Shown: in pieces, positions 22,806 to 34,800 of the stretch
How positions within the stretch are numbered: the first letter of the stretch is position 1
Layout of the letters: each line of letters starts with the position of its first letter
Source of the DNA: Arenicola marina
Lineage: Eukaryota > Annelida > Polychaeta > Arenicolidae
Direction of reading: 5' to 3'
DNA length: 64,000 bases
Assembly: GCA_964019135.1 (NCBI GenBank)
Contig: OZ025264.1
Location: forward strand, 1,922,001-1,986,000
Notes under the pieces: model-generated
What the model was told of the DNA's origin: nothing
Databases searched by the model: none
Seen by the model: only the letters and a program-made list of their open reading frames with translations
Program-made: the position numbers and the translations under genes

Positions 22806-23040
22806 CAAGGGCGGATCCAGGGACTGGGGTCCAGGGGGTCCGGACCCCCCCCCCCCTTTAAAAAAAAAAGAAGAACGCCATCTGAAGCGGCGTGGAGCCC
22901 CCCCTCCCCTCGACGATTTGTTTAAGGAAGAAGGCTATTTGACGAAGCGTGGAGCCCCACCCCCACCCCCTCCGGTCGTCCAAAAATTAGTGGAGCCCCC
23001 CCCCCAACAACAAAATGTAAAATTCCCGAATCCGCCCCTA
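22806..23040 (+). mobile_element. hAT-like MITE
   Basis: The ends AAGGGCGGATCCAGGG and GAATCCGCCCCT are imperfect inverted repeats of the same family as 12,527-12,778. The interior has C- and A-runs. The paralogous sequence at about 53,285-53,300 (GGTACTACCTGTCATGCGC) lacks it, giving an empty site. The flanks GTACTACT and CTACGTGT suggest a degraded target duplication. Confidence 0.7.
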
Positions 23041-24440
23041 CTACGTGTGTTGTGCCGGCCAGTACCGCCTGTCATTCAAGTGGTTTAGTATTTCTAAAGG
23101 AACGACCCTCAACTTAATGATCCAATTGAAGGTTTACACTCCTTACTTTTCTGGTAGCGTAATGGAGGGATGGCTGTCTCCAAGAGACTGGCAGCACTTC
23201 ACTAATCGTGAACCCCAGTTGGGACCTTCTAGATTTGGGCTGGCTGGTTCTACGTCCAAATGTTATAAATATCCCTACGGGAGCAATATGTGTATTTTTT
23301 ATTTACAAGCAGGTATAATATAGGCATGGTCAGATAGTGTGATCGATAGGCACGAAGTTAAATATAAAATTCAAATTAAACTGTCGCCTCTTCATCCACG
23401 TTTTCCCGAAATATTTACTGTTTGATTAACGACGTCATAAGCACCGGGTAAGATATATCCGCGAGACAAAATAGGTCTCACAGGCGGTACCAAATTATTC
23501 TGTTTAAGAACACATTCCATGAAACGAATGTGACAGGAATAACGACGAATGTTGAATGTGGTTTATTGCATAAACAACCAAAAACCCTGGAGACAAGAAA
23601 AGAAACCAAAACAATGAACAATATGGCTGTGGCTGCATGGGGAGCAAATAACTGCATGGGGAGCAAATAACTGCATGGGGAGCAAAAAAATAGCAAATAC
23701 ATGAGACACGCTCATCACACTCATTACCAGTATCTTAAGGTCTGTCTCACAGAGGTATGACGTTAGTCATTGAACTATTTAAATGGTAAAGATATAGTAT
23801 AAGATATTACAATATAATATAAAGCAATCATATTGAGATAAGGATATCAGCCAATAAGACAATCACTGAAAATAGGAGGAACACTCAACCCCAGGTAGGG
23901 TGCCCACCTACATGCTCACGGTATCGGCGGTAGAGCTATCTGCGCACACAGATGGGGTGCCCATCTACAGGTTCACGGCCTCAGTGACGTGCAGGCTTTG
24001 ACCTGATTACGTTTTAAAACAATACAAAATACTGCGTTAACTACACCTAACGACTTATAAGTGAGTAATATAATAATGCCCGAGTATAATTATATTGACC
24101 ATAAACCGTGACATAAACCTTTTGAAATACGTGGTACAAGCTACACACTTGTCTCTATAAACTTTGAGTATAATTACAGTGGTTATCTTAATATTTACCT
24201 TATAAAATGACATTGGCAGTGAAGAGACAACGTGTCAGTTGTGGTAACCCGTTTGTATACGATTCGGCACGCCTCGCTATCAAAAACGGCACCTGACAAC
24301 CACTGTATGGGCGGCGCTTGACGCATTAACACATGTCACCCACTTCCCCGCTTGACTGTTGTCGTCCTCGATAACATGTTTACAGATTTACATACACGCA
24401 GTTAATAACAACAATAAACTAAATACTCGTAAATACTGGC
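23041..24440. other. Unassigned sequence between MITE and gypsy fossil
   Basis: Up to about 23,190 this matches 53,295-53,430; from there to 26,236 the paralogue at 53,430-53,523 has no counterpart, so about 3 kb was inserted. Three GCATGGGGAGCAAATAACT units lie at 23,636-23,686. This may be the downstream part of the gypsy insertion, but I could not define long terminal repeats. Confidence 0.4.
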
Positions 24441-24479
24441 TAATTATAGTGCGGAGAAGGGGACACTCCGGCGAGCATC

Positions 24480-26236
24480 TGGACCAACAGAAGCTGTGTT
24501 TGGCTTATGTTGGCCAACACCTGAGGATCTACCAGGTCCTGTCCTGTCGGGACCCTGGGACCCGTCCCTGAAATCTCGAACTGCGTCGCAGACTTTAGCA
24601 GACCGTGTGGGTTGGAGTGGTGCTCCGCGCCGCGACGGTTCGATCGGCGGGGCAGAGCGCGTTCCGTTGTATCTGTATCATTGGACCGGCTCCACACAAG
24701 TAACATCACAAGGAGCATCATCAGCAGCGTCTGAGACGTGGTCTGGCTGACTCTGCTGGTCTACAGCTGCTTCACCCGAGGACTCTTGGACCGGCTCCAC
24801 ACTAGACACCTCCTCCTGTCTGTCTTGTACACATTGGATGTCACTGCCATGCGGAACCATCCACCCAACTGGGATCCCCTCGTCTTCGTCTTCGCCGTCT
24901 GAGCCATCCGACACCTCTGCATGGCTAAGGGCTCTACAATGTATACGTGTCCCGTCGGGTCAGGCCTGCGCACAACTTTGTGTGGCACATCACACCAGAC
25001 ATCCTGGATCTTGTTGCGACCACGGATAGAACGGTCTCGCAAGAAAACTCGTGCACCAATGGGCAACGGCGCTTCGTCGGCCCGCTTGTCATGACGTGTC
25101 TTCCTTTTCAGCGCCTCTTTCTCAGTCTGCCGAGATGCGTAAAGGCATATCGTACTTTCTGGTGGTGGGCAGTAAGCCACTCGTCGACTGAGTTCACGTC
25201 CTCCAAATCTTCATGAGTCCCTAGTGCGTAGTCAACAGGCAACTTCGGCTCCCGTCCAAAGAACAGATAGTAGGGCGAGTATCCGGTTGACGAGTGTGGG
25301 GTGGCATTGTAGGCATAAACCAGCTCCGGGAGATACTCAAGCCATTTGTTCTTTCTCTCTGGAAGCAATGTTCTCAGACGGTCGTGCATGGTGCCATTGA
25401 AGCGTGCGCACTGGTCGTTACCTTCCGGGTGATATGGTGTCGTCTGGCTCTTGACTATGCCATATATCCGACAAAGTTCTTTGATGACGTCTCCGACGAA
25501 GTTGCGGCCTTGGTCGCTGTGGAGCCTCTGTAGCACGCCGAAACGCACAAACCAGTCACGCAACCGAGACTGATCACGTGTGGGGATCGTCTGCGTGTAT
25601 TTGGTGAAGACGTCAGTCAACACCAGGACGTTTTCCAGACCATTGCTAGCCTTGTCTAACACGGTGAAGTCAATTGCTAGAACCACAGGTTTCCTTGCAC
25701 GAAGATGACCCATCGTCGGTCTGAGACGCTTCCCCGCTTTGGCCAACGTACATCGCTCGCACTCTTTGACGTAGGCGTCCAAGTCAGATTGCATACCTGG
25801 CCAGTAAGCGCCGCCTTGCCAAAGCAAGTGTCTTCTCAGATCCCTGGTGACCTACTTGGTCATGAACTCCTTCAAGCAGAATTCTCTTGATGGATGCCGG
25901 CAGTAGTAGGCGTCGGATCTCAGCACCATCACAATGCATCTTCCTATGCAGGAGCCCATCTTACTCGTCAAGTCTTTTCCACATGTTGAACAATTTCTTC
26001 AGTTGTTTTTCGGCATTCTGTTTGTCTCGCCGGGTAGGTACGCAGTTAGAGAGTCTGTACTGCCACACTTTGCTAAGGGTAGCATCGGCGTGTTGAAGAT
26101 TTCGTAATTCTTCTCTCGGGAAAGAAGAAATTAGGGCCGCTGCCGTCACCGGAGACTCGGCGGTGGTCGTACGGACTTCACCGTTGATCACGTTGATTTG
26201 TCTACCAACTGCTTGGCGAAGAATTCTGGACAGAAG
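24480..26236 (-). mobile_element. Ty3/gypsy pol fossil (integrase region)
   Basis: The longest open stretch (25,108-25,827) encodes an integrase core of Ty3/gypsy type, with recognisable AIDFTVLD, LHSDQG and PYHPEGN motifs. The pre-integrase region lies to the right and the C-terminal tail to the left. Reverse transcriptase, RNase H, protease and gag are absent, and no terminal repeats were found. It is a 5'-truncated fossil with at least two breaks. Its right edge abuts sequence (GAATCCCAGAGCCC) shared with the PARP copy 3 flank at 53,523. Age looks moderate, since long frames survive. Confidence 0.8.
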
Positions 26237-26239
26237 AAT

Positions 26240-27790
26240 CCCAGAGCCCATCGTTTACAATGTCTCGATACCCTGACACCGTGGGGGGCTGACAATGGCG
26301 GCGACTATAAATCGATACGTGTGTCGTAAACAATACAACGCAATTTCAAGAAAAATACAAATTACTTTATTTCGTTAATTTAGCTTTAAAACGTTGATTA
26401 AAAGCAACTATATTTAGATCAGACGATGACTCGGTGGGGACAGGTGATACATTGTTTATCGTAACCTGTTCTGGCAATACAACAACAAACATAATTGAAT
26501 AGCATTAAATCATCGCATGCGCACACTCTGATGTGTTTTGTAGACGCATACGGCGACCTAAAATGCCAAAAATCGTTATGCAACAAAATCAGGATCATTC
26601 GTTATAGATGATGAAATACGAAAGAGGCATGCTTAAATCGGAATACTAATATTAGCAGGCAAGCTATACACCAGTTGTTGACTTCACAAACAAATACATA
26701 AGCGTTTTTTAAGTGATCAATAACATGACATGTTAACCACCAGCAACGAAGGCTAAATAAACAAGGGTATATTGCAACATATTAATATCGTATAACCGTT
26801 CCATGATTATTACATCATGCAATAACATTTATTGCAAAAGTGTACCTCATAAAGATGATACAATATATATCATGATCACTCACATCGATGGAGCCTGGCT
26901 ATGTAACATGCAATTTTAAACGAGCTTTCCAAAAACAAATACACATGTGCTTGATTACGAATTTCTGCCAAAAATCATTTGGCTAATAAGTAATAATAGA
27001 TCAACATGACATATTAAATAACATACTGATGATAACGCTTGGTTGTTGTAGTCACATTAGGAAACACTCTTACGCGAATGATGGAATTATCCACACCGTT
27101 GTCCGGCAAGAATCGTTTGATGTCTACGTAGCGCGCTTTAGATCGCTTCACTTTGACCAGACATGGCCGACGGCCGTCCTGCCCGGGCGTCTTCCAATAT
27201 GAGGGCACTGTTATAGTTCCGGTGGCCAGATTGGAACAAAGTACGATACTTGGTACCATTTCCCCTTTACATGATAATATACAGAAAGCTGCAACATGGT
27301 CAATGTAGAACTAATGCATTATTTGTGTTGCATAAGATTGTCGCTTTACTATTGACATCAAGATGCTTTTTTGGTCCACCATTTATTCACCCTTACCTTA
27401 TATTGGCACAGTTTTTTTAATGTCGACTTCTTGTCGTTCACATTTTGTCATTGATGAAAAGGTGTTTTCTTTTATATCCATTAATAAGGCTAGAACCACA
27501 AAGAGCATACCCGGGGTATAATTATAATGTGACTGACAGAAACATAGAAAGAAGTAGAACAGTTATCTTATTGAATGTATGACTCAAGCGGGAATTCCAA
27601 TACGACCATTCCCCTGACGTGATTACATCTGTCGGTATGAGCTACAGTGGCAGTGACAGTGGTCGCTAGAAACATTCAACATCTATGTTAAAATACCGCC
27701 ATTTGGAAATAAATAATGAAATGATCTTTTTAAGACTTACCGTGACCTGAAGGTTCTTCCATTCTGTCGTCTAGCACGGTTCTGAAGAGA
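26240..27790 (-). pseudogene. Relic PARP14/15-like gene, copy E
   Basis: It has the same 3' flank as copy 3 (GTCTCGATACCCTGA and onward) with a poly(A) signal at 26,366-26,371, and one intact ART exon at 27,207-27,074. That exon reads VPSYW...NGVDNSIIR in the normal phase, with an ACAG acceptor and a GTAAGA donor, and is 134 bases as in copies 1 to 3. The last two ART exons are not found in the 0.7 kb between, so the NAD-binding histidine and tyrosine are lost. A possible linker exon lies at 27,781-27,741. No macro exons were seen upstream before the tyrosine-recombinase element. It is probably a dead copy disrupted by insertions, though the missing parts may lie elsewhere. Confidence 0.65.
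26366..26371 (-). promoter_or_regulatory. Poly(A) signal, relic copy E
   Basis: AATAAA on the minus strand in the conserved ATTACTTTATTTCG context shared with copies 1 to 3. Confidence 0.5.
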
Positions 27791-28250
27791 GATAGTGAGA
27801 CAAAAACATGGCTATTATTTACCAAATGCAGTCTGTCATAACACTATCAACATCAACTCATCAACTGTGTCTTATTGCGGTTAGTTTCGGCCTGTCACAA
27901 AGTTCCCCAGCGTTATGCCCTCCTCAAACCACCTTTCACACCCTAAATTCGTAATAGTAATAGTGCAACGAAGCCATCAGTGCAAGGTCAAAGCGTTGCA
28001 GGCGATGAATTGTTACTTCGACTTCAAATGAAGTGAATATCAGTCAGGAATGGTATAGTAATGCCTGACTGGGCATCACATTTCCGACAAAACGATTTCG
28101 TCGCCGACTGAAATACGTTTCTTTTGTAATTATGCACCCAGTGACGTCAAGTCGCGAGGTGGCAACGATGTGCTTTTCCCCAGTTCCTCAGTTTTTGACC
28201 AAAATCTGGCATGAATCGGAATCGGCTGCTCGCAAGGATTCGATCATGGG
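27791..28250. other. No recognised content
   Basis: About 460 bases upstream of relic copy E. I see no exon, repeat or element in it. Confidence 0.4.
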
Positions 28251-28251
28251 A

Positions 28252-28392
28252 ACTTTTTTTTTTTTTTTTTTTTTTAGATAGAATCTTTATTGCCATGGAT
28301 AGTACATAGATTAACATAATAAAGAACAGGTTGGCAAGGAGCAGAAGCCGAGGCTTATTTGCTCAAAAAAAAAAAAAAAAAAAAAAAAATCA
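28252..28392 (-). mobile_element. Retroposon tail between poly(T) and poly(A) runs
   Basis: A run of about 24 T, then AGATAGAATCTTTATTGCCA, then about 70 bases and a run of about 26 A. On the minus strand, GGCAATAAAGATTCTATCT followed by poly(A) is the usual end of LINE 3' regions. The second A-run on the other side may belong to another retroposon or mark a target site. No coding part remains. Confidence 0.5.
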
Positions 28393-29130
28393 ACCAAGGA
28401 GAAACAAGAAAAAATAAAAATAAAGTTTAGAATGTATTCTGTGTTGACACTCCAAAATGCGCCTTAAAAATGACGTAACCATATTCCCAGGAAAAATGTT
28501 CAATTGTTGTAATGACCGTGATACAGGCAGTGTTGCAGTACAATGAAAACCAACTTTGTAACCCGCGCGCACGCTAAGATTGGATACGCACAACACAACT
28601 ACAGAAACACATTCGTGTGGAATATCGTCCTGGATTTATTGTTAAGTTAAACCTGTATGAAGCACATTGTAACTTTATGACAGCTGTACAGACAATATGA
28701 GATATTTGAGGTGATAAACATCATAATAATCAAAAACCTTTACCACGTAACAATGTGGAATTAACTGGCTAACAACTCTGGCCTTATAAGGTCTGATATA
28801 TTATAATTAAAATGTAATGCTTGATAATAAGCCGCTATTGTGCAACAGTTACATTATATATTAACCGACCTTAATGTCACGTTAGCTGTACAAACAAGCT
28901 GAGATATTTGAGGTGTTAACCATCATAAGAAGCCAAACCTTAAATGACATGAACCCAACAATGGCTCACCACGGAACAATGTGGAAATAAATGGCTAACA
29001 ACCCTGATCTTGTAAGGTGTGAATAATTAATATATATTAATTGTAGTGCCTGATAATAAGCCGATATGGTGTCAAACTTACACTGTATATTATTTTTTGC
29101 TGGAGCCATACGCCACCAATCATTCCCTCG
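28393..29130. other. No recognised gene; two similar AT-rich segments
   Basis: Segments at about 28,680-28,860 and 28,880-29,080 resemble each other (both contain GAGATATTTGAGGTG, then CATCATAA and AACAATGTGGAA), an ancient local duplication of about 210 bases. No coding potential seen. Confidence 0.5.
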
Positions 29131-31400
29131 CTATCCAGACTAGTGTGGGGCAACGAGGGAATGATGGCCCCAACAAAACCAAGACGTTACACACGGATGT
29201 ATAACTTGAAAGCGTCGGACGACCATCGACCCATTGCACGTGTTTGGGCATCCGAACTTCACTGCGTGAGTCGCTGCCCCTGAGCGAAAACTATGAGACT
29301 TGTAAAATTGAGGTTGTATGCCGTTGAAGCAAAGGCTTGATTCGAGGACGTGCACGAACACCTTTCTGGAGACCGCCAGGCCGTTTGGACAGAGAAAAAG
29401 AGGGCCCGACTGGGAGCCTCTATAATTTATATAACGTTTTAAGCTTGCAACGGGACAGAGCAGATCATCCCTTTCATACACTTTCACTGAAGCAGACTTC
29501 CCTTGAGAATATCTAAACTTCTGAAACATGACATACATGCACCGAGAGGCAGGAACAAAATGGACCTGGTTGAGTGTAAGAATATTTTAAATACACCCAT
29601 GTGATTCAGCCGTCTCTCCAACCCGTAAGAAAGCTAAGAGAAACATGGCCTGGTAGAGACTGCGCTTATAGAGGGAGGATTCCACGTGCTGAAGTGCCTG
29701 GCAATGACAATAGCTGCAATAGCTGAATGGAAATTGGCAGCCTGATATCTTGGCTCACTGATGTGTTTTTGGCCCCCCGGACGGCTTGTTGGACCAAAAA
29801 TGATTGACAAGAGTCCGTGACTGACTGACACTAATGTACATACGTAATGGCGGCCAAGCGTGAGCGAATGGTGCTAACTGCGTAGCCGTTTGTCCGAAGG
29901 AAAGCGACAAAAAGAGCAATGGTGATGGGCATGGCTGGAAGCGTGACAGGCAGCCTGTAATCAACGAGAAAGACCCTAAAATGGTTGAGTGATCTGTCAT
30001 ACGCTTTGGCGGAAGTAGCGGACAGAGAGTTATCTTGACGGGGTAACACTAGTCATGGATTTTATGTATAGTTCACTATGGAAATGATCCCAAGCCACGT
30101 TCTAAATCTGCCTGAAATAACGGAAGTTTTTGTCATAATACAGGAAATTGCCTCCTCGCTTGCCGATCTATCGAACCGACTCCCCATACCCAATCAGAAG
30201 GGAAAGCAAATGAGGGAATTTTTGTCCGTAGATCGTCTTGTAGATGACAAAGGCAGAGCACCATGCGTCTAGGGACAAGCCTTGGCCCTGGTTACTGGGG
30301 CAATGCTTAAGGTCGGCACCCCGTCTCCCTGGGCCATAGAGAAATGAAATTTGTCTGAAGTGGAAGGTTTTATGAGGCATGCAAATTCGACAAACTTATC
30401 AGCCCATATTTTTCGTTTGATTGCCAGTGGGATTCTGGCATCGAGAGGGAACGACCCAGGGATGGGAAGATCCTGACCGTGACGGTCCAAAATACCTGCG
30501 GTTGCAGGTTGGGGAACCTGAGTGCGAAGCCCGAATGCTGATTGTTCAACGGCAACGGACGGCAGTGCAATGCTTGCACGTTGGGGGTCTTTGCTGTCGT
30601 CCAACGTCGGCTCTGCGCCTGGCGATGACTCCGTCGCTTGCGTCGCTGCAGCATGGGTCGTCTGTTGTGCTGCTATGGCCCTTTTGACGGCAGCCTGGAC
30701 CGCCTCGCTGATTACACTGGACAGGGACTGCGTCACTTGGGTGGTCACGGTTTGGACCAGAACCGCCTCATCGGATGGCGAGCTGACTGGCGACCGAATC
30801 TCTGGGAGTGGCTGCGGGTTTGTCTTTGGGAACATGGGCCTCCTTCCCCTCTTCCTGGTGGACGGCGGGGCAGAGGAAGTCTGCTGACGTTTTGGCATCC
30901 TGTAACTGAACAACGTGAAGGAAACCGAGCCATTGCCGTAACAATCAGCCATCGCCTCGCCGGGAAGCTTGTGACAACATGACGTAGTCACAGTCCCCAT
31001 GGGAGAGGGCGACTCTCCATGTGGAGGGACACTGCGGAGCCATTTGATGTGAGAGCCGCATAGTAACGGAAAAACAATTAACACCAAACCAAAAAAGGAA
31101 GTGTAAAGACTATCCAGGACGTGGGCTTTGGTGAACAACGCCGTCGGCGGAGTGTGAGCTGGAAAGAAGAGAAAGGTTCGCGTAGTGATGGATCCTCATG
31201 CGCCAGGCTGTACCGCATGGCGAACACCAGCCGATCTGGAACCGACAGAGACCCTGAGGAGAGAAAGAAAAGTGCAAAAGCCGCCCAATACCGGGGGCCT
31301 GGATTTCTCACTTTGAGCTCCCGGGAGGGCGGTATCCGCACAGTGTGTGCGCCCCCCCCCCCCACCCCCACCCCGTAACAGGGTAGAAAGGTGACCCAGG
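29131..31400 (-). mobile_element. Tyrosine-recombinase element (DIRS/Ngaro- or Crypton-like) fossil
   Basis: In minus-strand order it has a serine/proline/alanine-rich gag-like frame (31,138-30,269), the N-terminal SAM-like part of a tyrosine recombinase (30,049-29,831, with LSATSAKAYDRS), and its C-terminal catalytic part (29,538-29,140, with SHSFRSGAATHA). No reverse transcriptase or RNase H was seen, so it is either a Crypton-like element or a cut-down DIRS/Ngaro relative. The element is broken, with several interruptions. No split direct repeats were identified, so the ends are approximate. Confidence 0.7.
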
Positions 31401-32640
31401 AAAAATGCACTTTCGGGCCCGAAGCCGTTGAGTGTCAATTTTACATGTATGCCTGTAAAATACTGGTATCCACCCAAATTGGGGTCAAACCACTACCGCT
31501 ATGGCGCTCTGTTTCAGAAAACACGGATCCGCAACCCACTCAGCACCTATAGCACACACTCAACACATGGAGCAAACGACAGCGATGGCTCCACCGAGAC
31601 TACCCACTAACATAACCAGTAACTGGCTAATAACGACACAGACAACCCTCAACGACGCTACGTCATTATGTAAAGAAAACAGCACAAAAGGGGGCGGGAT
31701 CACATAACCAGGCGACAAACAACTCGTAATGAAACGGCCTACCTTTACTGGTCTCGCAGTCCTTGCTTGAATATCCACGCCAAGTCGGGTTAGGCCAGGA
31801 GCACATTCCAGCTGAGAGTGCAACTACTGAAATCTTCAAGCAAGCGTGTAAGTTTCATTAGACATTCGCTTTACTCAACACGTCGCGTACAATTTAACAC
31901 AATCTCGGCGGAACCTCCAGAAATTGTCACGACGTGAACAAAAAAGGTCTCAATGCTCATTAATAATAATAATATTTATTATGACATAATATTGGCAATG
32001 TATACCTTAGATATAATGGGGTGTTATATTTGCACGGTTAGCATGGTTTGGGGCAAAGTCATAGTCACTCTCCTGACTGCTTCTGGGCAGCAGTGATGTG
32101 TCTGGGTGGATCACAGACTCCAGTTATGCCGACGCCGACCGGAAACAGGAAAACTGCTGTCGACCTTCTAGATGGCTGTTGGTGGACTGTCGCGGCACTG
32201 TCATCATCGACGAACGGAGATACCACCCCACTACAAAGGGGCGTCTCCAGGCGGCGCGGTGATAGAGTCCACTGGTGATAGCGCTACCACGATCTGGAAT
32301 GCCCACAGGAAACGGCAGAGTCCAGAAGCTACAAAGACGTAGCAGCCTAGCGCCCTAAACTCCGAAGCGCTCGTAGGGATCGTCTTGACGACATCGGATG
32401 TTCTGTCGTCGCCTGTCCTGAGGTAGTCTGTCCACTCCGATGTGGATGCAGTACTTATACCGATGGCCACTCCCATGATAAACGCACCATCGACCGCACT
32501 GAGCTAATCATTAGCGGCCGCTGAGCATATGGCCACACCCAGAACGATCTCACCATCGACCGATTTGAGCTCAACTCAACTCAACAGTCACTGCTGAGTT
32601 TAAGAAACTGACATTACAAATGGAGTAAACTGGTAATCAA
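31401..32640. other. No recognised gene
   Basis: Mixed sequence with a C-run near 31,350 and AATAAT microsatellite near 31,965. Frames at 32,048-32,476 on both strands have no support. Confidence 0.4.
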
Positions 32641-32644
32641 GTTT

Positions 32645-33345
32645 ATGACAGCCTGGATAAACCAAAGAGCTCCCAGGGGCGGTTTCTTCCAAGAAGCGAC
32701 GGCCCCACCGTAAAAGAGGGTAAAAGTGTACAGATAAGCCACAAATGTGCGACAAAAATTGTCAACAGGACAAAAATCCACTTTAGAGCCGAAGCATAAA
32801 AAAACCAAAGAGCTCCCGGGGGGCGGTTTCTTCCAAAGAAGCGACGGCCCCACCGTAAAAGAGTGGAAAAATGTATAGATACGCCGCAAATGTACGACAA
32901 AAAATGTCAATAGGACAAAACCCCACTTTCAGACCCGAAGCCTGGATAAACCAAAGAGCTCCCAGGGGCGGTTTCTTCCATAGACGCGACGGTCCCACCG
33001 TAAAAAAGTGTAAAAGTGTATAGACACGCCTCAAATGTGCGACAAAAATTGTCAACAGGACAAAAATCCACTTTAGACCCGAAGCTTTGGTTAACCCAGG
33101 AGCTCCCAGGGGGCGGTTTCTTCCAACGAAGCGACGGCCCCACCGTAAAAGAGTGTAAAAGTGCATAGATACGCCGTAAATGTGCGACAAAAAAATGTCA
33201 TCAGGACAAAACTCCACTTTCAGACCAGAAACCTGGATAAACCAAAGAGCTCTCAGGGGGCGGTTTCTTCCAAAGAAGCGACGGCCCCACCGTAAAAGAG
33301 TGTAAAAGTGTATAGATACGCCGCAAATGTGCGACAAAAACAACA
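32645..33345 (-). repeat. Minisatellite, about 145-base unit, five copies
   Basis: GGCGGTTTCTTCCA recurs near 32,679, 32,822, 32,968, 33,112 and 33,259, spacing 143 to 147. Each unit also has CACCGTAAAAGAG and GTGCGACAAAAA. The long minus-strand frame across it is a product of the repeats. Confidence 0.9.
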
Positions 33346-33544
33346 AAAACCTTGTAAAAGGGGTATAAAGAGTGGCCCAAAACACGCCGCTAATGTGGGC
33401 CAATATGGCTACCGCCTATACAGGCACCCCTGAAGGCCAAGTACCAATATTACTGAAGCCGGGTACCTCGGGCCACGCTGACTGGGCCACGCCCCAGGCG
33501 AGCGTACTACTGAAGCCGGGTCCCCGGGCCACGCTCACAGGGCC

Positions 33545-33785
33545 TCACCCCAGGCGGACGCGGGCTCAAACGCTGGTGGCGTGATACTAAGGTGTGCTGG
33601 ATGGGTGAATTATGTTAAGCAGCCCGCCCCAGGCGGACGCGGGCTCATACGCTGGTGGCGTGATACTAAGGTGTGCCGGATGGGTGATATTATGTTAAGC
33701 AGCCCGCCCCAGGCGGACGCGGGCTCATACGCTGGTGGCGTGATACTAAGGTGTGCTGGATGGGTGAATTATCTTAAGCAGCCCG
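33545..33785 (+). repeat. Minisatellite, 80-base unit, three copies
   Basis: CAGGCGGACGCGGGCTCA recurs at 33,551, 33,631 and 33,711, each followed by GCTGGTGGCGTGATACTAAG and GGATGGGTGA. Before it, two units with GAAGCCGGGT lie at 33,456 and 33,514. Confidence 0.9.
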
Positions 33786-34800
33786 GCTTTGTCTGAAACA
33801 CGCGCGAGAGCCTGGAGCGTCACTCGCATTGAATCCCGGGGCGTGTGGCGGGATCCTGGCGGTTGGGATGGGATAATTATGTTAAACACCCCGGTTTAAA
33901 TCTGGAAACCGCGATGGGATCCGTGAAATAGAAATAGAATAGATAGCACCATAAAACATATAGCCAGATGAGGCAAAACACATATCATTGGTAATCGCAC
34001 AGGGGAAAAGGTAAAATATGGAAAACCGTATAAAAAACTAGCGAAAAACGAACATGAATACTGGCCAAAGTGGGTCTGAAATGAACCAACATAAGCCAAA
34101 GATAGAAAGCACAGACGATACCTCGAAGTTGTCTCAGTAAAAGGAGAATTGCGCTCCGCTGCTTATCAGTCAACTTAGATATAACACTCAACTTCTTCAG
34201 AGACAAAAACAGACAAGAGATATTCGACCATAGGTCGAGGACGAAAATCCATAAGTACATTTGGAAGCTGTAATAATGGCGACGTTACGAGTCGTCAGGG
34301 CCAATCGGCTAAAGGGCCTTATAGGGGCATTTTGGGCTAAATGCTGCCTTCAACAGGCAGTGTGGCACTGTAGGTGGAGCTTAAATGGACATCCAGTTTG
34401 AAGCCAAGAGCGCTCCCAGATAGCACAACGACGTTGGCCCAACGCCGGCTATAGTTGGCACGGTTGCGAGTGGCTTGCCAACCATGGCCCAGCGTTGGTT
34501 CGATGTTGCCGGCGCGGCATTTTTTCATTGCGCGTTGCTCCACCTGGCGAGCGAGCTAGGAAACAACGACCTTCACCTTCTGTGGATTTGAGCTGATGAG
34601 CGGGAATTGCGAATGAGTTGATCTTCTCCGGACTCCTTTTCAAATAACGGTAAGTTCGTTTGTGATATTAAGCTTAAATCATGTCAGATGTAACATAAAT
34701 AGATCTATACACCGTATGTAAAGACGTATGTGTCGAAGGTTTATTAGATCTGTAGGTTTAATGAAACTGAACTTCCACTGAGTCCTCGCTAGCTGTCGAC
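33786..34800. other. Sequence left of the CACTA element; inverted-repeat-like cluster
   Basis: No gene. At 34,415-34,530 there are several inverted or direct matches to CGTTGGCCCAACG and TTGGC/GCCAA, which look like the end of a DNA transposon, possibly the left end of the CACTA element. The matching right end is not clear. Confidence 0.35.

Noticed and set aside
23330-24440. Long terminal repeat of the gypsy fossil
   Set aside because: No second copy of any part of this stretch was found on the other side of the fossil.
30421-30982. Plus-strand frames of 88 to 121 residues
   Set aside because: Antisense shadows of the gag-like frame of the tyrosine-recombinase element.
32783-33403. 206-residue minus-strand frame
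   Set aside because: Spans four units of the 145-base minisatellite; the repeats make the similarity and the openness.
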